This document shows, one piece after another, positions 13,302 through 16,983 of a DNA stretch of 16,983 nt. Source of the DNA: an uncultured Oribacterium sp. (GTDB lineage: Bacteria; Bacillota; Clostridia; Lachnospirales; Lachnospiraceae); NCBI GenBank assembly GCA_937927445.1, contig CALAOB010000096.1, forward strand, positions 1 through 16,983. Reading direction: 5' to 3'. Within the stretch, counting starts at the first letter, position 1. Each line of letters opens with the position of its first letter. A program made the translations under genes and the position numbers. The notes beneath the pieces are model-generated. The model was not told the origin of the DNA and ran no database searches. It worked only from the letters and a program-made list of their open reading frames with translations.

Positions 13302-15125
13302 TTATTCTGAATCAAGCTTCAGTACCGACATAAACGCGCTCTGCGGGATCTCGACATTACCGAACTGTCGCATCCGGCGCTTACCTTCCTTCTGCTTCTC
13401 GAGCAGCTTCTTCTTACGGGAGATATCACCGCCATAGCACTTCGCGAGGACATCCTTTCGCATCGCGCGGATGTTCTCACGGGCGACGATCTGTCCGCCG
13501 ATCGATGCCTGCAGCGGGATTTCGAAGAGCTGACGCGGGATCTCATTCTTCAGCTTCTCACACATCTTCTTGCCACGCTCATATGCCGAGTCCTTATGGA
13601 CGATGAAGCTCAGTGCATCGATGACCTGACGGTTGACCATGATATCGAGCTTCACCATCTTCGAGGTCTGATAGCCCTTGAGCTCATAATCGTAGGATGC
13701 ATAGCCCTTCGAGCGGGACTTGATCGCATCGAAGAAATCATAGATGATTTCGTTCAGCGGCATCTCGTACTTCAGAATCGCACGGTTCGCCTCGATGTAC
13801 TCGGTACTCTTATATACGCCACGGCGATCTTGGCAGAGCTGCATGATGGCACCCATGAATTCCGGCGTCACCATGATCTCCACATCGACCACCGGCTCCT
13901 CGATATGATCGATCTCAGACGGATCCGGAAGGTTCGCCGGGTTCGACAGCTCCATCATCGTGCCGTCGGTCTTATACACATGGTAGACAACCGATGGTGC
14001 CGTCGTCACCAGGTCGAGGTCATACTCTCTCTCCAGACGCTCCTGTACGACATCGAGGTGCAGAAGTCCGAGGAAGCCACAGCGGAAACCGAAGCCGAGG
14101 GCCTGGGAGGTCTCCGGCTCATACTGAAGGGCCGCATCGTTCAGCTGCAGCTTTTCAAGGGCATCCCGGAGATCCGGATACTTCATCGTATCCGCCGGAT
14201 AGATACCGCAGTAAACCATCGACTGCACCTGCTTATAGCCCGGCAGCGGCTCGGTCGCCGGATTCCGATCATCGGTCACGGTATCACCGACACGGGTATC
14301 ACGGATATCCTTGATGGACGCCGTGATGTAGCCAACCATACCGGCACTCAGCTCCGGACATGGAATGAAGCGGCCCGGTCCGAAATAGCCGACCTCGGTG
14401 ACATCGAAGGCGGCACCGCTTGCCATCAGACGGATCCGGGTACCGACCTTCACGGAGCCCTCCTTGATCCGGCAGAAAATGATAACACCGCGGTAGTTAT
14501 CATAGAGCGAATCGAAGATCAGCGCCTTCAGTGGCGCATCCTTCGAGCCGGTCGGTGCCGGCAGCTTCTGCACGATGGCCTCCAGGACCTCCTCCACATT
14601 TTCACCGGTCTTTGCGGAGATGCGCGGCGCATCATGGGCCTCGATGCCGATGATGTCCTCGATTTCCTCTGCCACACGATCCGGATCGGCCGATGGAAGA
14701 TCGATCTTATTGATCACCGGAAGGATCTCGAGATCATGGTCAAGTGCCAGATAGGTATTCGCGAGCGTCTGTGCCTGGATTCCCTGCGTTGCATCGACGA
14801 TGAGGATCGCACCATCGCAGGCTGCAAGCGAACGGGATACCTCGTAGTTAAAGTCCACATGGCCCGGGGTATCGATGAGATTAAAGATATACTCCTCCCC
14901 ATCCTGTGCCTTATAAACGATACGGGTCGTCTGCGACTTGATCGTGATGCCTCGCTCACGCTCGATGTCCATGTTATCAAGCACCTGTGACTGCATCTCA
15001 CGTGCCGTCAGCGTACCGGTCTTCTCGATGATCCGGTCTGCCAGTGTCGATTTACCATGATCGATATGCGCGATGATGCAAAAATTTCTGATTTTACTCT
15101 GATCGATGTTTGTGATGTCTGCCAT
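13302..15125 (-). CDS. lepA: LepA, elongation factor 4 (back-translocating GTPase)
   Basis: 607 residues, standard length. The GTPase motifs are complete: G1 AHIDHGKST (19-27), the switch I region ERERGIT (55-61), G3 DTPGH (85-89), G4 NKID (139-142) and a G5 SAKTG. Domains II, III and V follow, then the LepA-specific C-terminal domain with GGQIVARENIRAMRKDVLAK, YGGDISRKKKLLEKQKEGKR and MRQFGNVEIPQSAF. Known role: a ribosome-associated GTPase that affects stalled translation or ribosome assembly; the protein is very conserved. The ATG has AGGTAGGA upstream. It diverges from rpsT. In B. subtilis the spore genes gpr and spoIIP lie between rpsT and lepA; here only a 325-bp gap remains. There is no clear T-run terminator after its stop. 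Confidence 0.99.
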   Translation of the reverse strand: MADITNIDQSKIRNFCIIAHIDHGKSTLADRIIEKTGTLTAREMQSQVLDNMDIERERGITIKSQTTRIVYKAQDGEEYIFNLIDTPGHVDFNYEVSRSLAACDGAILIVDATQGIQAQTLANTYLALDHDLEILPVINKIDLPSADPDRVAEEIEDIIGIEAHDAPRISAKTGENVEEVLEAIVQKLPAPTGSKDAPLKALIFDSLYDNYRGVIIFCRIKEGSVKVGTRIRLMASGAAFDVTEVGYFGPGRFIPCPELSAGMVGYITASIKDIRDTRVGDTVTDDRNPATEPLPGYKQVQSMVYCGIYPADTMKYPDLRDALEKLQLNDAALQYEPETSQALGFGFRCGFLGLLHLDVVQERLEREYDLDLVTTAPSVVYHVYKTDGTMMELSNPANLPDPSEIDHIEEPVVDVEIMVTPEFMGAIMQLCQDRRGVYKSTEYIEANRAILKYEMPLNEIIYDFFDAIKSRSKGYASYDYELKGYQTSKMVKLDIMVNRQVIDALSFIVHKDSAYERGKKMCEKLKNEIPRQLFEIPLQASIGGQIVARENIRAMRKDVLAKCYGGDISRKKKLLEKQKEGKRRMRQFGNVEIPQSAFMSVLKLDSE

Positions 15126-15149
15126 GTTCCTACCTATATAAATATAATT

Positions 15150-15164
15150 CCGGGTACATCCCGG
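15150..15164 (-). promoter_or_regulatory. Small hairpin in the lepA leader
   Basis: CCGGG and CCCGG form a 5-bp stem around a 5-nt loop, about 25 bp before the lepA start. On the plus strand it is followed by TTTTCTT, but no plus-strand gene ends here. Function unknown. Confidence 0.3.
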
Positions 15165-15188
15165 TTTTCTTGTATTTTCCGTGGAAAT

Positions 15189-15218
15189 ATACTAACATAC
15201 TCCTGCATCTTTTGCCAA
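15189..15218 (-). promoter_or_regulatory. Probable promoter of lepA
   Basis: On the minus strand TTGGCA (15213-15218) is followed after 18 nt by TAGTAT (15189-15194, 4/6 match). It lies 64 bp upstream of the ATG. The remainder of the 15126-15450 gap holds the rpsT promoter and leader plus two short hairpins, and no gene. Confidence 0.5.
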
Positions 15219-15325
15219 CAGAATCCCGTAAAAGCAGGATTTGCTCATGGGCTCCTGAGGACCGGTGTCCATGCCCGAACTGTTCCGATACCCGTGCAAA
15301 AGCCCGAAAAACGTGCTTTTTCGGC

Positions 15326-15354
15326 TTGACACCGGCGGGGGTTTTATATATGAT
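15326..15354 (+). promoter_or_regulatory. Strong sigma-A promoter of rpsT
   Basis: TTGACA (15326-15331, perfect) is followed after 17 nt by TATGAT (15349-15354, 5/6). An 8-bp hairpin (CCGAAAAA at 15304-15311 with TTTTTCGG at 15317-15324) sits immediately upstream of the -35. The leader is about 90 nt. Confidence 0.9.
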
Positions 15355-15387
15355 AGTTTAGCGTGTTTTCAAACTGTCCGTGTCCGG

Positions 15388-15433
15388 TATTTGAAAGCGC
15401 CGAGATCCGCTGGATCTCCACACGATATTTGAA
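15388..15433 (+). promoter_or_regulatory. rpsT leader hairpin flanked by direct repeats
   Basis: GAGATCC/GGATCTC (15402-15408 with 15412-15418) form a 7-bp stem. It is bracketed by two copies of TATTTGAA (15388-15395 and 15426-15433), the second directly ahead of the ribosome site. S20 controls its own synthesis in E. coli; whether this element does so here is a guess. Confidence 0.35.
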
Positions 15434-15450
15434 GGAAAGGAGATTTCACA

Positions 15451-15714
15451 ATGGCAAACATTAAGTCCGCAAAGAAGAGAATTCTTGTAGCTCAGGCTAG
15501 AAACGAGCGTAACAAGGCTATTCGTTCTGAGGTTAAGACATACATCAAGAGAGTATACGCAGCAGTTGAGTCTGGCGATAAGGCAGCAGCTCAGGATGCT
15601 CTGAAGATGGCTCAGAAGAAGATTTGCATGGCACACAGCAAGGGCATCTATAAGGCAAACAACGCTTCCAGAAAGGTTGCTCACATTTCTAAGGCTGTCG
15701 CTTCCATGAACTGA
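15451..15714 (+). CDS. rpsT: Ribosomal protein S20
   Basis: 87 residues, starting MANIKSAKKRILVAQARNER, the typical bS20 opening. The protein is basic, highly helical and rich in Lys and Ala (SKGIYKANNASRKVAHISKAV). Known role: a primary 16S rRNA-binding protein in the 30S subunit. The ATG has AAAGGAG upstream. Codon choice (AAG, GCA, GCT, AGA, CGT) is A/T-richer than in the surrounding genes. This is usual for very highly expressed genes and need not mean transfer. It has a strong promoter, and a hairpin plus T-run terminator follows. It diverges from lepA and converges on comEC. Confidence 0.98.
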   Translation: MANIKSAKKRILVAQARNERNKAIRSEVKTYIKRVYAAVESGDKAAAQDALKMAQKKICMAHSKGIYKANNASRKVAHISKAVASMN

Positions 15715-15728
15715 TTGCGCGAAGCGCA

Positions 15729-15758
15729 CAGAAATCATGTACAGGATTTCTGCTTTTT
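15729..15758 (+). terminator. Rho-independent terminator of rpsT
   Basis: An 8-bp stem CAGAAATC/GATTTCTG (15729-15736 with 15745-15752) encloses an 8-nt loop and is followed by CTTTTTC. It lies 14 bp past the rpsT stop. The GC content of the stem is moderate. Confidence 0.7.
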
Positions 15759-15781
15759 CAAGTCGTTCTTGAAAATAAATA

Positions 15782-15805
15782 TTTGTAAGTAACGTTACTC
15801 ACAAA
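15782..15805. repeat. 24-bp near-perfect palindrome, operator-like, between rpsT and comEC
   Basis: TTTGTAAGTAAC (15782-15793) is followed by GTTACTCACAAA (15794-15805), with 11 of 12 pairs matching. The central 12 bp AGTAACGTTACT are perfect. It has no loop, so it looks more like a protein-binding site than a terminator. No promoter is visible beside it. Confidence 0.5.
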
Positions 15806-15806
15806 G

Positions 15807-15841
15807 CCCTGCGGTTAACCCACCGCAGGGTTCTTTAGTTT
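15807..15841 (+). terminator. Second terminator-like hairpin downstream of rpsT
   Basis: A 9-bp perfect stem CCCTGCGGT/ACCGCAGGG (15807-15815 with 15822-15830) encloses a 6-nt loop, followed by TTCTTTAGTTT on the plus strand. It probably backs up the rpsT terminator. On the minus strand it may help to stop comEC transcripts, although it lacks a T-run there. Confidence 0.7.
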
Positions 15842-15850
15842 CTGTTCATA

Positions 15851-15874
15851 TCAGAGGCCCCGGAGGGCCTCTGA
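15851..15874 (-). terminator. GC-rich hairpin directly after the comEC stop
   Basis: A 10-bp perfect stem TCAGAGGCCC/GGGCCTCTGA (15851-15860 with 15865-15874) with a 4-nt loop begins immediately after the comEC stop codon. No T-run follows on the minus strand, so it may be a processing or stabilising structure that acts with the next hairpin rather than a classic terminator. Confidence 0.5.
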
Positions 15875-16983
15875 CTAAACCGTTATCCTGATTTCCCCCA
15901 TCACGCCGGTCTCGAACATCTCTACGCCGTAGCGTTCAAGTCTCTCCCGTGTTTCTGCGTGCGGGTGTCCATAATCATTCCCGACGCCGTAGCTGAGAAT
16001 CGCGTAGTCCGGCCGGAGGGCGGCGAGCAGTGCCTCCGAGCTGCTCGTATGGCTGCCATGATGGCCTGCCTTCAGTACATCGATCTTCGGGTAGCCTGCA
16101 TTGGCCTCCCACAGTGCCGCGAGCATCTGCTGCTCGCAGGCTTCGTCCATATCCCCCGTAAACAGCATCTGAAAATCCGGCGCGTGGAGAAGCATCCCGA
16201 TCGAGTGATCGTTTGCGGCCTCCAGCTTCGCCGTCCCCGCCGGATAGTATCCGCGGATTTCCACCTCACCGAGGGTGATGCTGTCGCCCTGTCCGAAGTA
16301 CCGGATCTGCACATCCCGTGCAGCCGCTGCGTCCCGAAGCGCATCATAACGCGCATCCTGCACGGCTACCCGCGGAAGCAGCAGCTCTCCGATGGATATC
16401 TTCGGCTCCTCCTCGAGGAGATACAATATGCCGGAATAGTGATCCGCATCGCAGTGTGTAATCAGCGCGAGGTCGATGTGCCCGATGCCCTGTGACTCGA
16501 GATACGGGACGAGTACATTTTTCCCGAGGCGCTGATTACTCGTCGAACCGCCATCGACGCTCATCACCAGTCCCTGATTTCGCAGGATGAAGCCATCTCC
16601 CTGTCCGACATCCAGCGCCGTGATTTCCAGCCCCTGCGGTTGCTTCGCCGGAAGACACAGCAGCGAAAGGGTCAGCGGCAGCACGATGCATGGCAATGGC
16701 AGTCTGGAGCGCTCCGATGTCTTTCGCTCTGCAAGGGTCCATGTCACGAAGCCGAGCGCCGCATAATACAGCAGGATACTGTGCATCGACGGTCGGCCGA
16801 GCAGCAGTGAGCTGTACGGAAGTGCTGCGCAGCGCGTACAGAAGAACGTATACAGACGCAGGATCCAGTGTCCGCCACCGATGGCGATGGTCGCGAGCTT
16901 CTCTGACAGTGCGAAGAGTCCGACACCGAAGATGCCGCTGTAGATCACACAGCCCATCAGTGGCAGTACGATGAGATTCAGGA
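15875..16983 (-). CDS. comEC: ComEC/Rec2 family DNA uptake protein, C-terminal part, 5' end cut by window
   Basis: The frame is open to the right edge; eight residues (LNLIVLPL) precede the first visible Met, so that Met is internal. About 368 residues are seen of a protein usually 700-800 long. They comprise the end of the competence channel (hydrophobic segments within about the first 100 residues) and the complete C-terminal metallo-beta-lactamase-like domain. Its motifs, counted from that Met, are ALDVGQGDGFIL (114-125), THCDADHYSG (167-176), TGDM (267-270), KAGHHGSHTSS (296-306) and a final HPH (331-333). Known role: an inner-membrane channel for single-stranded DNA during natural transformation; the lactamase-like domain may degrade the non-transported strand. 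Many non-transformable Firmicutes also keep comEC, so competence is not proven. comEC lies beside rpsT, as in B. subtilis without holA. Confidence 0.94.
   Translation of the reverse strand, partial: LNLIVLPLMGCVIYSGIFGVGLFALSEKLATIAIGGGHWILRLYTFFCTRCAALPYSSLLLGRPSMHSILLYYAALGFVTWTLAERKTSERSRLPLPCIVLPLTLSLLCLPAKQPQGLEITALDVGQGDGFILRNQGLVMSVDGGSTSNQRLGKNVLVPYLESQGIGHIDLALITHCDADHYSGILYLLEEEPKISIGELLLPRVAVQDARYDALRDAAAARDVQIRYFGQGDSITLGEVEIRGYYPAGTAKLEAANDHSIGMLLHAPDFQMLFTGDMDEACEQQMLAALWEANAGYPKIDVLKAGHHGSHTSSSEALLAALRPDYAILSYGVGNDYGHPHAETRERLERYGVEMFETGVMGEIRITV

Noticed and set aside
13596..14990. Long open frame (464 codons) on the plus strand opposite lepA
   Set aside because: lepA is certain on the other strand. 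The antisense frame is His/Arg/Ile-rich with no domain pattern, and is a by-product of codon use in a GC-rich gene.
15451..15714. Horizontal transfer of rpsT suggested by its A/T-richer codons
   Set aside because: Codon bias of this kind is normal for highly expressed ribosomal protein genes, and the gene is in a conserved neighbourhood next to comEC.
15358..15738. 126-codon minus-strand frame covering rpsT
   Set aside because: It is fully antisense to the well-supported S20 gene and has the Ser/Leu/Cys-rich composition of such shadows.

Overview
The window comes from a GC-rich member of the Firmicutes (Bacillota), most likely a Lachnospiraceae-type clostridium. The evidence is the HrcA/CIRCE heat-shock operon, strong AGGAGG ribosome binding sites, sigma-A-type promoters and housekeeping gene neighbours characteristic of the phylum. 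The genus cannot be fixed from sequence reading alone. Eleven complete genes and two genes cut by the window edges are visible. The region looks chromosomal; I see no transposase, phage gene, CRISPR array, tRNA or rRNA.

Layout from left to right: the 3'-truncated rsmE (16S rRNA methyltransferase, minus strand); then the heat-shock operon, read on the minus strand as hrcA-grpE-dnaK-dnaJ from about 5.8 kb down to 0.8 kb, with a perfect CIRCE operator and promoter in front of hrcA and a strong terminator behind dnaJ. Next come two adjacent minus-strand genes for secreted 3D-domain proteins, each with its own promoter and terminator or hairpin; then holA (DNA polymerase III delta) and putP (sodium/proline symporter), also minus strand. 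hemW (heme chaperone, plus strand) diverges from putP and converges with ilvE (branched-chain aminotransferase, minus strand). lepA (EF-4, minus strand) diverges from rpsT (ribosomal protein S20, plus strand), which converges with the 5'-truncated comEC (DNA uptake channel, minus strand) at the right edge.

The set is a rearranged version of the Firmicutes neighbourhood known from Bacillus subtilis (comEC, holA, rpsT, gpr, spoIIP, lepA, hemW, hrcA, grpE, dnaK, dnaJ, prmA, rsmE). Here gpr and spoIIP are absent between rpsT and lepA, prmA is absent between dnaJ and rsmE, holA has moved, hemW is inverted, and ilvE, putP and the two 3D genes are interspersed. Loss of the spore protease and SpoIIP genes from their usual site suggests a non-sporulating lineage, though this is inference from one locus.

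The genes are mostly individually transcribed housekeeping functions: protein folding, translation, replication, heme delivery, amino-acid metabolism and wall remodelling. The only multi-gene operon is the chaperone cluster. I found no new defence, mobile or biosynthetic system. The more interesting signals are in the non-coding DNA: near-identical terminator stems 11 kb apart, a promoter inside a nested inverted repeat, a perfect palindrome between dnaK and dnaJ, a 28-bp perfect stem, and an operator-like palindrome between rpsT and comEC.
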